Source: an uncultured Sulfuricurvum sp. (GTDB lineage Bacteria > Campylobacterota > Campylobacteria > Campylobacterales > Sulfurimonadaceae). From it: a stretch of 64,000 nt of DNA. The notes beneath the pieces are model-generated. The model was not told where the DNA came from and made no database searches. It worked only from the letters and a program-made list of their open reading frames with translations. The position numbers were made by a program, and so were the translations under genes. The stretch is taken from NCBI GenBank assembly GCA_903844635.1, contig CAIMUF010000081.1:124001-188000 (forward strand), in the 5' to 3' direction. Shown one piece after another: positions 19,127 to 27,991 of the stretch. Each line of letters begins with the position of its first letter. The stretch's first letter is position 1.

Positions 19127-19948
19127 TTGAATCGTCTTTTTGTAGCCTATAAGCCCGCAGGGATAAGTTCCAATCATTTTTTAGGACGAATAAAACGTCG
19201 ATATGGCGTTAAAAAAGCCGGTTTTTCAGGAACCCTTGACCCGTTTGCAAAAGGAGTTTTGATTGTCGCTTTTGGTAATCACGGTCGCCTCTTTCGTTTT
19301 TTAAACAAAACACCTAAGCGCTATCGTGCGACTCTGTGGCTGGGTGCGTATTCCCCAACATTGGACATCGAAGGCGTAGATGAGATTGATACTCTGGAGG
19401 CTTTTCCTATTGAAAAAGTAGAAGCAGTCATTGCGGCACTTCAAGGAGAACTCAGCTATCTTCCCCCAAAATTCAGCGCAAAACGACTCAATGGAAAACG
19501 AGCGTATGAGTTTGCAAGAGCCGGTATTGAAGTTGAGCTCAAAACAATTACCTCTACCATCCATGAGATAAAAATGCTTCATTATTGCCATCCTTTTGTC
19601 GCATTTGAAGCAAGTGTTTCTGAGGGGAGCTATATTCGTTCACTGGGTGAAATGATTGCAGATGCACTGGGATGTTCAGGCTCACTTAGCGCATTAGAAC
19701 GCTTGAGTGAAGGACAATTTGTATTCGATAATGAAAAGGCAATCGATATCAAAACTGGGCTTGGTATCCCCAAAAATAGGTATAATGGCACGAAAGAAAC
19801 CGTTCTTTTAGGTCAACCGCTGGATCGTGCACTGTTTGATAATGATACTAATGGCACCTATTGGATTGATAACAATGAAACAATCTCCATCATAGAGGTT
19901 GCAGACGATAAGGTTCACTATATTCTCAATAAGGTTGAGGCATGCTAA
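19127..19948 (+). CDS. truB: tRNA pseudouridine-55 synthase TruB
   Basis: Makes pseudouridine 55 in the T-loop of tRNAs. The catalytic aspartate is in GFSGTLDPFAKGVLIVAFG (Asp38). Other family parts are RYRATLWLGAYSPTLD, YLPPKFSAKRLNGKRAYEFAR and VSEGSYIRSLGEMIADALG. The start is TTG, directly abutting the uvrD stop, so translation probably depends on reinitiation; no other start would keep the conserved N-terminus (LFVAYKPAGISSN). Its end overlaps csrA by seven bases. 273 aa, normal for the short TruB form without a full PUA domain. Confidence 0.95.
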   Translation: MNRLFVAYKPAGISSNHFLGRIKRRYGVKKAGFSGTLDPFAKGVLIVAFGNHGRLFRFLNKTPKRYRATLWLGAYSPTLDIEGVDEIDTLEAFPIEKVEAVIAALQGELSYLPPKFSAKRLNGKRAYEFARAGIEVELKTITSTIHEIKMLHYCHPFVAFEASVSEGSYIRSLGEMIADALGCSGSLSALERLSEGQFVFDNEKAIDIKTGLGIPKNRYNGTKETVLLGQPLDRALFDNDTNGTYWIDNNETISIIEVADDKVHYILNKVEAC

Positions 19949-20172
19949 TACTTTCACGAAAGCTTGATGAATCCATCCTTATTGGGGATTCAATAACGAT
20001 TAAAGTAGTCGCCATCGATAAAGGTGTCGTTAAACTCGGCATTGATGCCCCAGCCCACATTCGAGTACTTCGAAGTGAACTCATCCGCGCAGTGGAAGAT
20101 TCCAATAAAGCAGCTTCCGCTGAACATGATGAATCCCTCTTGCATCAACTTGCCCAAAAATTTAAACTATGA
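19942..20172 (+). CDS. csrA: Carbon storage regulator CsrA
   Basis: Small dimeric RNA-binding protein that represses translation at GGA-containing sites; in Campylobacter it controls flagellin synthesis and is held in check by FliW. The 76-aa sequence begins MLILSRKLDESILIGDSITIKV and contains DKGVVKLGIDAPAHIRVLRSEL, both canonical, with a longer C-terminal tail than the 61-aa E. coli protein. It overlaps truB by seven bases and ispE by four. Its likely targets include flagellar genes, such as those at 38-44 kb, though no target site was established. Confidence 0.96.
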   Translation: MLILSRKLDESILIGDSITIKVVAIDKGVVKLGIDAPAHIRVLRSELIRAVEDSNKAASAEHDESLLHQLAQKFKL

Positions 20173-20936
20173 AACGCTACAAAGCCTTTGCCAAGGTCAA
20201 TATTTTTTTAAAAATCACAGGGATGCGTGGAGATTATCACACAATCTCTTCACGGTTTATGCGTGTTTCCTCTCTTTTTGATACCCTATGGTTTGAGCCA
20301 AAACCAACACCTGAATTTGAAATTCGGGGAAATTTCGACTGTGAGCTACATTCTAATACCATTTACAAAGCCTATAAATACCTCCTTGCCTATACACGAT
20401 CAAATTCTCTCTCAACTCTAATGGAAGAGAATGCTGTGTGCGTTGATAAACAAATTCCATCTTATGCAGGTTTAGGGGGAGGCAGTTCGGATGCCGCTAC
20501 CTACCTTCATCTCTGCAACGATACCCTCCATCTTGGATTAAGCATACAAGAACTTTCCGAGATCGGCTCTTCTGTGGGTGCCGATGTTCCTTTTTTCGTT
20601 TATGGCTATGAAAGTGCTAATGTCAGTGGCATCGGAGAGATCGTTCAGCCATACAGTGAGAAACTCATTGATTTTGAAATAATTACCCCGCCTATCCAAA
20701 TCAGTACTCCTGCGGTCTATCGCTACTATCGTGAATCACTCTATAACCCTATCAGTGAAGATAAAGGATCACAGCTTGAAGCAACATCCTCTCTGGATAT
20801 TTTAGCCTCCATGGAGTCTACTGAGGCAAATGACCTTTATAAAGCTGCACTTGGATGCTATCCTGAACTTGTAGAAAAAGAGGGATGGTTTTTCAGCGGA
20901 AGCGGCAGTAGTTTTTTTAGAATAAAGGAAAGATAA
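20169..20936 (+). CDS. ispE: 4-diphosphocytidyl-2-C-methyl-D-erythritol kinase IspE
   Basis: GHMP-family kinase of the non-mevalonate isoprenoid pathway. The 255-aa protein begins [27 protein letters not shown], where E. coli-type IspE has GYHxLxT, and carries the ATP loop [19 protein letters not shown] near residue 100, [10 protein letters not shown], and the C-terminal GSGSSFFRI. It is shorter than most IspE proteins (about 280-290) because the middle is condensed. It overlaps csrA by four bases and smpB starts after two bases. Confidence 0.94.
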   Translation: MKRYKAFAKVNIFLKITGMRGDYHTISSRFMRVSSLFDTLWFEPKPTPEFEIRGNFDCELHSNTIYKAYKYLLAYTRSNSLSTLMEENAVCVDKQIPSYAGLGGGSSDAATYLHLCNDTLHLGLSIQELSEIGSSVGADVPFFVYGYESANVSGIGEIVQPYSEKLIDFEIITPPIQISTPAVYRYYRESLYNPISEDKGSQLEATSSLDILASMESTEANDLYKAALGCYPELVEKEGWFFSGSGSSFFRIKER

Positions 20937-20938
20937 TT

Positions 20939-21391
20939 ATGGGCGAAAACATAGCCACCAACAAAAAAGCTTTTTTTGACTACCACATCGAAGAGAAGTT
21001 TGAAGCAGGTCTTGTCCTGCACGGTTCTGAAGTGAAAGCACTGCGGGCAGGACGAGTCAATCTCAAAGAGGGGTTTATCAAGATCGTCCGAGGGGAAGCT
21101 TTTCTTTTTAACGTTCATATTGGTATCCTCTCTACAACACATCATTTTTATGCGCATGAAGAACGTGGGTCTCGTAAACTTCTTTTACACAAAAAACAAA
21201 TTGATAAGATGTTCAAGGCAGTCGAAAAAGAAGGCTTCACGCTTGTTCCACTCAGCATCTATCTCAATGATCGAAATATTTTTAAAATGCAAGTCGCCAT
21301 TGCAAAAGGGAAAAAACTTTACGATAAACGAGAGGACTTAAAAGAGAAAAGTCTTAAACGGGACATGGAACGAGCCCTCAAAGGAGAATAA
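20939..21391 (+). CDS. smpB: SsrA-binding protein SmpB
   Basis: Partner of tmRNA in rescuing stalled ribosomes. The 150-aa protein has the OB-fold signature [42 protein letters not shown] and the basic C-terminal tail ([25 protein letters not shown]) that enters the empty A site. The tmRNA gene itself is not in this window. In many bacteria tmRNA-tagged proteins are handed to ClpXP by SspB, which gives some context for the SspB-like gene at 15.4 kb. Last or second-last gene of the uvrD operon. Confidence 0.97.
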   Translation: MGENIATNKKAFFDYHIEEKFEAGLVLHGSEVKALRAGRVNLKEGFIKIVRGEAFLFNVHIGILSTTHHFYAHEERGSRKLLLHKKQIDKMFKAVEKEGFTLVPLSIYLNDRNIFKMQVAIAKGKKLYDKREDLKEKSLKRDMERALKGE

Positions 21392-21395
21392 CACC

Positions 21396-22229
21396 ATGGT
21401 CACAATGAACGGCATCACCCTGCATGATCTGCACTTTAAAGATCTTCAAAATCCCATCCATCCTTCTGTTTATGAAAGCTTTAGTGATTACCAAATTTTG
21501 ATCCTTAGATTACCCGAATTATGGGAAGGTAAATCAAGTATCCTCTCTCTTCGATTACCGGAGTTTTGGGAAGCAAAAGGAAAGTTTCTCTCCTATGGTT
21601 TTGTCATTAGTCCAAAGGGAGTCTGCTATTACGATAAAAAAACCAATTCTTTTGTTAACTACTCCGAAGGGATGAAAGACTTGTATCATTTTTTAGATAC
21701 AAAGATTGATGCCCTAATGGAGGATATGGACATGGCTCAAGAGAAAATTGCTTTTCTTGAAGAGGGATTGTATAAAAAACACAATAGTGCCCTTATGGAT
21801 CGATGGCATACCCTTAAAAAAGAGCTTTCACGTTCTGAGCGAGTTATTGTAAAAGCAGTGGACACCTTAGGCCAATTTATCATAAAATCCAAACTCACAG
21901 AAGAGTCGTTAGAGAATGAATTTAATGATCTTCATGAACATCTCGAGCGAACACTTCGTTCCACAATTTCTGCTAATAACCAGCTCGATGATTTATACCG
22001 ATACTATAACCTTCGATCCAACGATCGGATGAATCGCAGTATCTACGTCCTCACGATTGTTTCGGTCATTTTTTTACCTCTTAATCTTGCGGTTGGTTTT
22101 TTCGGAATGAATACAGGTGGATTACCATTTCAGGACATAAGCTTTGGAACCGTATATGCGCTTGAAAGTATGATTATTTTTGCTATATTGCTAATTGGTG
22201 CAGTAATTTGGAAAATAAAACAAGAATAA
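21396..22229 (+). CDS. CorA-family divalent metal ion transporter
   Basis: 277-aa member of the CorA/ZntB family. It has a cytoplasmic domain with long helices (about residues 85-205) and two C-terminal membrane segments, the first ending in the selectivity motif FFGMNTGG (GMN). Mg2+ is the default substrate; cobalt, nickel or zinc are possible. ATG at 21396 follows AAGGAG at nine bases and is four bases after smpB. An odd feature is a 15-residue tandem duplication near the N-terminus (residues 35-49 and 50-64, both with LRLPExWExK), not expected in the family. Confidence 0.9.
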   Translation: MVTMNGITLHDLHFKDLQNPIHPSVYESFSDYQILILRLPELWEGKSSILSLRLPEFWEAKGKFLSYGFVISPKGVCYYDKKTNSFVNYSEGMKDLYHFLDTKIDALMEDMDMAQEKIAFLEEGLYKKHNSALMDRWHTLKKELSRSERVIVKAVDTLGQFIIKSKLTEESLENEFNDLHEHLERTLRSTISANNQLDDLYRYYNLRSNDRMNRSIYVLTIVSVIFLPLNLAVGFFGMNTGGLPFQDISFGTVYALESMIIFAILLIGAVIWKIKQE

Positions 22230-22243
22230 GATAAATGTTTTCC

Positions 22244-22260
22244 CGCATCAGAAAGATGCG
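22244..22260. terminator. Hairpin between convergent corA-type and rplS genes
   Basis: CGCATC-AGAAA-GATGCG, a 6-bp stem in the 62-base gap between two converging genes. It is followed by a short T/A-rich run on both strands, so a weak two-way terminator is likely. Confidence 0.45.
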
Positions 22261-22291
22261 AGTAATTTTGGGGAAGATATTCGTTTTGGTT

Positions 22292-22666
22292 TTAAACGTT
22301 ACTTGTCTTAGGGCGACGAATTTCTTTGATACGTGCTTTTTTACCAGCAAGATCACGAAGATAGAACAATTTCGCACGACGAACACGACCACGGCGAAGT
22401 ACTTCGATCTTCTCTAAGCTATCGCTGTAGATTGGGAATACACGTTCGATACCGATAGCATTTGCTCCGATTTTACGAACAGTAATAGTACGGCCAGTGC
22501 CTTCTCCACGAATAGAGATACATACACCCTCATAACTTTGAACACGAGTTTTTTCACCCTCTGTAATGCTAACAGCAAGACGAAGTGTATCGCCTGCACG
22601 GAATAAAGGAATATCTTTCCCAGCGATTTGTGCTTGCTCGAAGCTAGCAATGTATTTATTTTTCAT
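22292..22666 (-). CDS. rplS: 50S ribosomal protein L19
   Basis: Ribosomal protein at the 30S/50S interface. The 124-aa sequence is a clear match: [89 protein letters not shown]. The start overlaps the end of trmD by 11 bases. It is the last gene of rpsP-khpA-rimM-trmD-rplS, the standard ribosome/tRNA maturation operon. Confidence 0.98.
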   Translation of the reverse strand: MKNKYIASFEQAQIAGKDIPLFRAGDTLRLAVSITEGEKTRVQSYEGVCISIRGEGTGRTITVRKIGANAIGIERVFPIYSDSLEKIEVLRRGRVRRAKLFYLRDLAGKKARIKEIRRPKTSNV

Positions 22667-23351
22667 AAGAAGTCCTTATTTTATGCTTTAGTAGCTGTTC
22701 AGGTCTGAAATATTTTGTTTTACATTCAGACATAGCTAATTTTAGTGCTAGAATTTTACTGTGATTTCCCTTTAAATATTCTGATGGAACACCCATTTGC
22801 TCATAAATAGCTGGTTTTCCAAAAGAAGGTGCTTCTAAAAGTGGCGTTTCAAAGCTTTCATATTCAAGTGATTCACTGTTTCCAAGAACGCCGTCAATAT
22901 TTCTAACAATTGCATCGCTCATAACAAGCGATGGAAGTTCACCACCGGTGAGAACATAATCACCGATACTAAACACTTCATCCGCAAAGGATTCAATCAC
23001 ACGTTCATCGATTCCCTCGTACCGTCCGCTAACAAAAACAACATGCTCTTTCAAAGCAAGACGTTTGGCATCATTTTGGGTAAATTGTTTTCCTACAGGT
23101 GCTGCAAAAATGACATATGCACCCTCTTCTAACGTGTTAAGTGCATCAAAAAGAGGCTGAGGGGTCATTACCATCCCAGCACCACCACCTACAGCCGTAT
23201 CATCGACTTTAGAGTGTTTGGATGCACTGTAATCTCTAGGATTTAAATACGCTACTTCAAACTTTCCTGATTCAATGGCACGCTTCAAAATAGAATCTTG
23301 AAAATAACCTTCTATCAGATTAGAAAAAAGGGTAACATACGTGAATCGCAT
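22656..23351 (-). CDS. trmD: tRNA (guanine-37-N1)-methyltransferase TrmD
   Basis: Methylates G37 next to the anticodon to prevent frameshifting. 231 aa with the trefoil-knot motifs: [67 protein letters not shown] (knot and SAM site), and the C-terminal helices. It directly abuts rimM (23352) and overlaps rplS. Confidence 0.98.
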   Translation of the reverse strand: MRFTYVTLFSNLIEGYFQDSILKRAIESGKFEVAYLNPRDYSASKHSKVDDTAVGGGAGMVMTPQPLFDALNTLEEGAYVIFAAPVGKQFTQNDAKRLALKEHVVFVSGRYEGIDERVIESFADEVFSIGDYVLTGGELPSLVMSDAIVRNIDGVLGNSESLEYESFETPLLEAPSFGKPAIYEQMGVPSEYLKGNHSKILALKLAMSECKTKYFRPEQLLKHKIRTSYEK

Positions 23352-23906
23352 TTATGATGCCTCAAGTAAGTCGATGCCACCATCCACGCTGATTTTTTTC
23401 GTTTCTAAATCAATATTTAAGACAAAACGGTCAATATAAGGAATTAAGAACGTCGTAGGAAATTCTTGTAGAACCAAAGCATTATCGGTTTTGATCAACA
23501 GATAATCCTGTGGTCCAATCCGCTCAACTTCAATAACTGTTCCAAGAAGTTTTTCACCTTCAAAGACATTAAGCCCAGGTAGATCAAACCAAAAAAACTC
23601 ACCATCAGCAAGCTTACAACGAGCACGAGTTGCTTCGTGTGTTGTAAAAAGCTTTGCATTAGTGAGACCTTTTGCCGTTTCTGGCGTATCGTATCCCACA
23701 ATATGTGCAAGCTCACGATCCGGGTTGTAACTTTGGAGAGTTATGCTTTTGCCATTATCTAAGTCAAAGGTTGCACCTTTGGCAAATTGCTCTGGAAAAT
23801 CAGTATGAAGATTAAGTTTGATGTCACCTTTAAGCCCTACCACGCGACCTAATGTGGCGACATGAAGAAGATCAGGATTAGGAGAATTACGAAAGCGGTT
23901 CGACAT
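23352..23906 (-). CDS. rimM: Ribosome maturation factor RimM
   Basis: Assists 30S head assembly. From the ATG at 23906 the protein has 184 aa: an N-terminal beta-barrel domain (LLHVATLGRVVGLKGDIKLNLHTDFPEQF) and a C-terminal PRC-barrel (FWFDLPGLNVFEGEKLLGTVIEVERIGPQDYLLIK). A longer frame opens at 23966 but would overlap khpA by 80 bases; even the chosen start overlaps it by 20. The stop abuts trmD. Confidence 0.93.
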   Translation of the reverse strand: MSNRFRNSPNPDLLHVATLGRVVGLKGDIKLNLHTDFPEQFAKGATFDLDNGKSITLQSYNPDRELAHIVGYDTPETAKGLTNAKLFTTHEATRARCKLADGEFFWFDLPGLNVFEGEKLLGTVIEVERIGPQDYLLIKTDNALVLQEFPTTFLIPYIDRFVLNIDLETKKISVDGGIDLLEAS

Positions 23907-24126
23907 TGATACGATAACTCTTTCCATCTTTGGCTTTACAACCAGAAATGACAGTTTTGATCGCACCGATCATCTTTCCCTCTTTACCGATGAGCTTACC
24001 TACATCGGCTTGATTAGCGTACAATAAAATTTCTGTTACTTCATCGCGCTCGTAAAATTCCACTCGAACATCCTCAGGATAGGTGGCAACTAGCTTGGCA
24101 AAACCAGCGACGAAGTCAGCAATCAT
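23887..24126 (-). CDS. khpA: KH-domain RNA-binding protein KhpA
   Basis: 79-aa single KH domain protein. The GxxG loop is visible as GKLIGKEGKMIGAIKTVI. Homologues bind RNA, often with KhpB, and sit between rpsP and rimM in a large part of bacteria, as here. It follows rpsP after two bases. Confidence 0.93.
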   Translation of the reverse strand: MIADFVAGFAKLVATYPEDVRVEFYERDEVTEILLYANQADVGKLIGKEGKMIGAIKTVISGCKAKDGKSYRINVEPLS

Positions 24127-24128
24127 AC

Positions 24129-24359
24129 TTATTTACCTGTAATTTTTTTAACGCGATCTGACATTTGAGCACCAACGCTCATCCAATACGTAAGACGCTC
24201 TTCATCAACTTTAACCGTAATAGGGTCAGTCATTGGGTTATAATAACCGATCAATTCAATCCAACCACCATCACGACGTTTACGGCTATCCGTTACTGCG
24301 ATACGGTAGAAAGGTTGTTTTTTACGACCCATACGGGTTAGACGAATGACTGTTGCCAT
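24129..24359 (-). CDS. rpsP: 30S ribosomal protein S16
   Basis: 76-aa protein with the standard start ([42 protein letters not shown]). First gene of the S16-to-L19 operon. A TATAAT box at 24375-24380 on the minus strand lies so close to the ATG that the leader would be only about nine to eleven bases, which trims the AAGGA ribosome-binding site. Confidence 0.98.
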   Translation of the reverse strand: MATVIRLTRMGRKKQPFYRIAVTDSRKRRDGGWIELIGYYNPMTDPITVKVDEERLTYWMSVGAQMSDRVKKITGK

Positions 24360-24374
24360 TTTAGATCCTTTTAA

Positions 24375-24380
24375 ATTATA
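24375..24380 (-). promoter_or_regulatory. -10 box for the rpsP-rplS operon
   Basis: TATAAT on the minus strand, 16 bases before the rpsP start codon. The short distance leaves a leader of about 9-11 bases; readthrough from ffh is an alternative source of transcripts. Confidence 0.45.
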
Positions 24381-24446
24381 TTTTGCGCACAGTTACTTTG
24401 AAGAGTGTTTTGCCCATAAAAGCAAAAAAAAACCACAAAATGACTA

Positions 24447-24490
24447 GAACGCTAAGTCAGAGATTTAAAAAAATCTCCTGCTTAACGTTC
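24447..24490 (-). terminator. Stem-loop downstream of ffh
   Basis: Imperfect hairpin starting four bases after the ffh stop: GAACGTTAAG pairs with CTTAGCGTTC (one mismatch) and AGATTT with AAATCT inside. A run of nine T's follows about 15 bases later on the minus strand, so it may end ffh transcription or act as a processing or stabilising element. Confidence 0.55.
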
Positions 24491-24493
24491 TGC

Positions 24494-25840
24494 TTATCGT
24501 GGGATTTTAGACCCTTGCATTTGCCCCATCATATTTTGGAGGTCTTGCATCCCTTTTTTACCTGAAAAACGCTTTGCCATTTTTGAAGCATTTTTAAACT
24601 GCTTCAGGATACGGTTAACATCTATAATATTTAGACCACACCCCATTGCCAAACGTGCTTTTCGGCTGTTGTTAAGCAATTCAGGATCTTCACGTTCTTT
24701 CATTGTCATCGACGAAACCAACGCTTTAATCCGTTTTAACTCACCAGAATTTTCCAGATCAAAATCTTTGAGTGCAGAGGCCATGCCACCCATTCCAGGA
24801 ATCATTCCCATAATGGATTTCATGCTCCCCATTTTTTTAAGACTTTCCATTTGCTCTAGGAAGTCATTAAAATTGAACTCACCTTTTTTGATTTTCTTGG
24901 TGAGCTGTTTTGCTTTTTTCTCATCGATAATTGAAGCCGTTTTTTCCGCAAGTCCTTCAATATCCCCAAAACCCATAAGTCGGTTGACAATACGCTCAGG
25001 CAAGAAAATTTCTAAATCTTCCATCTTCTCACCCGCACCAATAAAGCGTAACGGTACTTGAATCTGAGAGGCGATACCCAGTGCAACACCGCCACGAGAA
25101 TCTCCATCGTATTTGGTGAGGATGACTCCATCAATACCGATTTTTTGGTTAAACAAATCCGCAGTACGCACTGCATCTTGACCTGCTAACGAATCGGCAA
25201 CGTAGAAAATTTCATGCGGATTTGCGGCACGCTTAACTTCAGCCAATTCATCCATAAGTGCATCATCTATCGCCAAACGTCCTGCCGTATCAATTAATAC
25301 AACATCAACAAGAAGCTTTTGCGCATACGCAATCGCCCCTTTGACTACTTCAGACGGGCTTTTAGTTGTTTCATCGCTGTAAAGCTCAACTTCAATCCCT
25401 GCACACACTTGGCGTAGCTGTTCAACTGCCGCCAGACGCTGTAAGTCTGCTGCAACAACTAAAACGCGTTTTTTCTGACGAATTTTAAGATAGTTCGCAA
25501 GCTTACCCGTGGTAGTGGTTTTCCCTGAACCTTGCAAGCCGGTCATTAAAATAACCGTAGGCGATTGAGGCGCATAGACAAAACCCGAATTTCCTTTGAC
25601 TTTCAAAAGCTCATACAATGAACTTCGTAGTGCATCTAGAAATTGATCTTTACCGATACCATTTTGTTTTACTTGAAGTTCGACCGAATCAATAAGGTCT
25701 TTCACCACTTTGTGATGTACGTCTGCTTTTAATAACGCTTTTTTAAGCTCGCCCAATGCCTTGGTGAGTGCTTTTTCATCGTCATGAAAACGAATCTTGC
25801 GTATGGCAGATGTAAATGATTCGGTGAGCGTATCAAACAC
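24494..25840 (-). CDS. ffh: Signal recognition particle protein Ffh
   Basis: SRP GTPase that targets inner-membrane proteins. 448 aa with the N domain, G domain motifs GLQGSGKTTTTGKLANYL, VLIDTAGRLAIDDAL and ILTKYDGDSRGG, and a methionine-rich M domain (MGSMKSIMGMIPGMGGMAS) that binds signal peptides and 4.5S RNA. The start codon is GTG at 25840 behind AGGAG. It has its own promoter and is separated from rpsP by a stem-loop. Confidence 0.97.
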   Translation of the reverse strand: MFDTLTESFTSAIRKIRFHDDEKALTKALGELKKALLKADVHHKVVKDLIDSVELQVKQNGIGKDQFLDALRSSLYELLKVKGNSGFVYAPQSPTVILMTGLQGSGKTTTTGKLANYLKIRQKKRVLVVAADLQRLAAVEQLRQVCAGIEVELYSDETTKSPSEVVKGAIAYAQKLLVDVVLIDTAGRLAIDDALMDELAEVKRAANPHEIFYVADSLAGQDAVRTADLFNQKIGIDGVILTKYDGDSRGGVALGIASQIQVPLRFIGAGEKMEDLEIFLPERIVNRLMGFGDIEGLAEKTASIIDEKKAKQLTKKIKKGEFNFNDFLEQMESLKKMGSMKSIMGMIPGMGGMASALKDFDLENSGELKRIKALVSSMTMKEREDPELLNNSRKARLAMGCGLNIIDVNRILKQFKNASKMAKRFSGKKGMQDLQNMMGQMQGSKIPR

Positions 25841-25884
25841 TTGAACTCCTAAATAGTACGGTTACAGGGTATAAAAAGTTCCGC

Positions 25885-25890
25885 ATTATA
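25885..25890 (-). promoter_or_regulatory. -10 box for ffh, overlapping a hairpin
   Basis: TATAAT on the minus strand gives a leader of about 38 bases. The box overlaps the edge of the palindrome at 25889-25910, so any structure or protein acting there could affect the promoter. Confidence 0.55.
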
Positions 25891-25994
25891 GCTAAAGTTG
25901 CCTTTAGCTACGCTTTTTATTTTGAACGCCGTTAGAGCAAAGCTCCAACGGCTACGCTGGCCGCTATGGCACTAAAGCTTGCCTTTTCAAGGCA
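25889..25994. repeat. Cluster of three palindromes between ffh and the RluA-type gene
   Basis: The 177-base gap 25841-26017 holds no gene but three hairpins: TAGCTAAAG/CTTTAGCTA (25889-25910, perfect 9-bp stem); GCCGTT/AACGGC with an inner GAGC/GCTC (25928-25952); and TGCCTT/AAGGCA (25980-25994). CTAAAG occurs within or beside them, a theme shared with the gaps at 33.0 and 36.4 kb. Confidence 0.6.
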
Positions 25995-26017
25995 GATAAA
26001 AGTCAAAAAATTTAACC

Positions 26018-26755
26018 TCAACTACCGAAATGTCCAAATATTTTAGGCTCTGACGCTATAAATGTCAATCCCAGAATCTCCACTTTTTTAGCGTGTAACA
26101 TAACGCGCTTCGCTTGTCGACCGCCGTAGCTCTCATCACCTACTATCGGATGTAGAGCATATTTCATGTGTGCGCGGATTTGGTGCGTTCGTCCATGATG
26201 AATAATCAACTGAACTTTCGTCTTTTTCCCTGAAACTTCCAGTGGGGTCACTTCGGTAATAGCGGGCTTACCGTTTTTGGCCACTTTTGTATACGCCTTG
26301 TTCCCTTTTTTCTCCGTAATAAGCGGCTGATCGATAACAAACGGCTCACTTATGATTCCATCTACCCACGCAACGTACTCTTTATAGACGTTGTCTTTTT
26401 TAAACTCGCCAATGGCTTTGAGACGATATTCTTCATTTTTAACCAACATCAAGACACCGCTTGTTTCACGGTCAAGTCTGTGAAGAAGTTGTGAACCTTT
26501 AAACTGTCGCTCAATCTCATCAGAGTTGACAAATGCCGGCTTATCGATAACAATCAGATTGTCATCTTCATAGATTGGGTGAGCTTTTTCTACCTTTTGA
26601 ACGATAAAACTGGTTTTACCACTAATTTCACCCCGCGCAATCAAGACCTTGGAGTTACCCACATAGACCAATCCTCGGTCAATCAGCGATTTTGCTTCGG
26701 AATTACTAATTCCCTCTTGTGCTGCTAAGAGTTTATATGCTTTTGGTTTTTCCAT
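26018..26755 (-). CDS. RluA-family 23S rRNA/tRNA pseudouridine synthase
   Basis: 245-aa enzyme that isomerises uridine in RNA; the exact target is unknown. An S4-like RNA-binding region spans about residues 1-50 (EGISNSEAKSLIDRGLVYVGN), followed by the catalytic domain with IDKPAFVNS, the active-site motif LLHRLDRETSGVLML (Asp95) and the KVQLIIHHGRTHQIRAHM stretch typical of RluA/RluD. It lies between waaA and ffh, where C. jejuni carries a similar gene. Confidence 0.92.
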   Translation of the reverse strand: MEKPKAYKLLAAQEGISNSEAKSLIDRGLVYVGNSKVLIARGEISGKTSFIVQKVEKAHPIYEDDNLIVIDKPAFVNSDEIERQFKGSQLLHRLDRETSGVLMLVKNEEYRLKAIGEFKKDNVYKEYVAWVDGIISEPFVIDQPLITEKKGNKAYTKVAKNGKPAITEVTPLEVSGKKTKVQLIIHHGRTHQIRAHMKYALHPIVGDESYGGRQAKRVMLHAKKVEILGLTFIASEPKIFGHFGS

Positions 26756-26797
26756 TTTATCGTCCTCAGGTTGATTTTCAATCCGTTTATTTTTCGA

Positions 26798-26803
26798 ATT
26801 ATA
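26798..26803 (-). promoter_or_regulatory. -10 box for the RluA-family gene
   Basis: TATAAT on the minus strand in the 76-base gap after waaA, giving a leader of about 36 bases. A short GCAC/GTGC hairpin (26804-26815) just upstream may close the waaA transcript. Confidence 0.5.
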
Positions 26804-26831
26804 GCACTATCGTGCTTCAACTCTAATCCTG

Positions 26832-27983
26832 TTAGCGTAAACACTCCATTACCCTGTCCAAGTCAATGGTTGCATTCACCTGAGATGGCGGTAAGGTTTC
26901 GGCAGTTTGTAGAGCTTCAGAAATTTCATCAAGCTCTACAAACTGAACATGTGAAACGTATTTAAAAAGTTCTCGCTGCAAAAATATCTGCTTTCCAGTA
27001 ATGATCTTGCATCCAAAATGGGCAGGCTCTAGAGGATTGTGTCCTCCGATGGGTGAAAATGCTCCTCCCAAAATCGCTATGTCGCTGATGGCGTAAAGAT
27101 TGTTGAGTTCTCCCATAGCATCAATGAGAGTAATATCTTCACTAATAGTTTGGGTTTGGCTCCAGCGTGAAAAACTATTATTTGGAGCAATTCGTGTAAT
27201 TAATTCTGCTACTTTGCCAAAGCGCTCAGGGTGGCGCGGGACGATGAGGATTTTTGTGTGAGGATTTTTGACACGATACTCCATAAATCCTCGTAAAATT
27301 CCCTCCTCTTCCCCCTCATGGGTACTTCCTGCAACAATCAATAATCCATCGGGTTTTGGGTACTCTTTGGTCGCTTCTATCTTTTGTGCTAGCTTGATGT
27401 TTCCGACCACTTCGACATTGTGTGCACCCAATGCGATGAAACGCGCCATGTCCTCACTGCTTTGGCATAAAATAAGATCACACTTTTTAAACAGTCTCGC
27501 ATAAAACCATCTCATCTTATAATATTTCGGAAAACTTCGATCACTGATACGAGCATTGAGGGCAATTACCCGCGCGCCTCGGAGGGTGCAAATACTAAAT
27601 AAAAGATACCAAAATTCAGCTTCTAAGATGACGACCGTTTTTGGACTACGAATCCAAAACCATAACCATGGCTCAAAAGGGAGATAGCGTACCTCTGCAA
27701 TGTATTTTGATGCTGCTTCATATCCGGTATGGGTAATAACGCTAATAGCAATCTTAGCCCCTTTTAAGCCCTCTACTATCGGAGCGATTGCTTTGGCTTC
27801 TCCCAACGAACAAACGTGAAACCAAATATCATGATCTTTGAATGGGCGATTATTATAGAGGAAAAAACGGGAGGGAATCGAGGAATGGTATTTTTTTTTA
27901 AAGGATAGAAAAATAATAAAAGGGAGAGCCACCATAAAAAGAATGGTGGCTAGTAAGGTGTAAAAAAGGTCAAACACCTTCAC
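26832..27983 (-). CDS. waaA: 3-deoxy-D-manno-octulosonic acid (KDO) transferase
   Basis: Glycosyltransferase joining KDO to lipid A precursor at the inner membrane. 383 aa with an N-terminal membrane anchor (residues 5-27), then WFHVCSLGEAKAIAPIV containing the proposed catalytic Glu62, LILCQSSEDMARFIALGA, VGNIKLAQK, VAGSTHEGEEEGILRGF, and the C-terminal ILGGAFSPIGGHNPLEPAHFG that binds CMP-KDO. It follows the zinc-ribbon gene after eight bases. Works in the same pathway as lpxC (57 kb). Confidence 0.95.
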   Translation of the reverse strand: MKVFDLFYTLLATILFMVALPFIIFLSFKKKYHSSIPSRFFLYNNRPFKDHDIWFHVCSLGEAKAIAPIVEGLKGAKIAISVITHTGYEAASKYIAEVRYLPFEPWLWFWIRSPKTVVILEAEFWYLLFSICTLRGARVIALNARISDRSFPKYYKMRWFYARLFKKCDLILCQSSEDMARFIALGAHNVEVVGNIKLAQKIEATKEYPKPDGLLIVAGSTHEGEEEGILRGFMEYRVKNPHTKILIVPRHPERFGKVAELITRIAPNNSFSRWSQTQTISEDITLIDAMGELNNLYAISDIAILGGAFSPIGGHNPLEPAHFGCKIITGKQIFLQRELFKYVSHVQFVELDEISEALQTAETLPPSQVNATIDLDRVMECLR

Positions 27984-27991
27984 GAAAAGAT

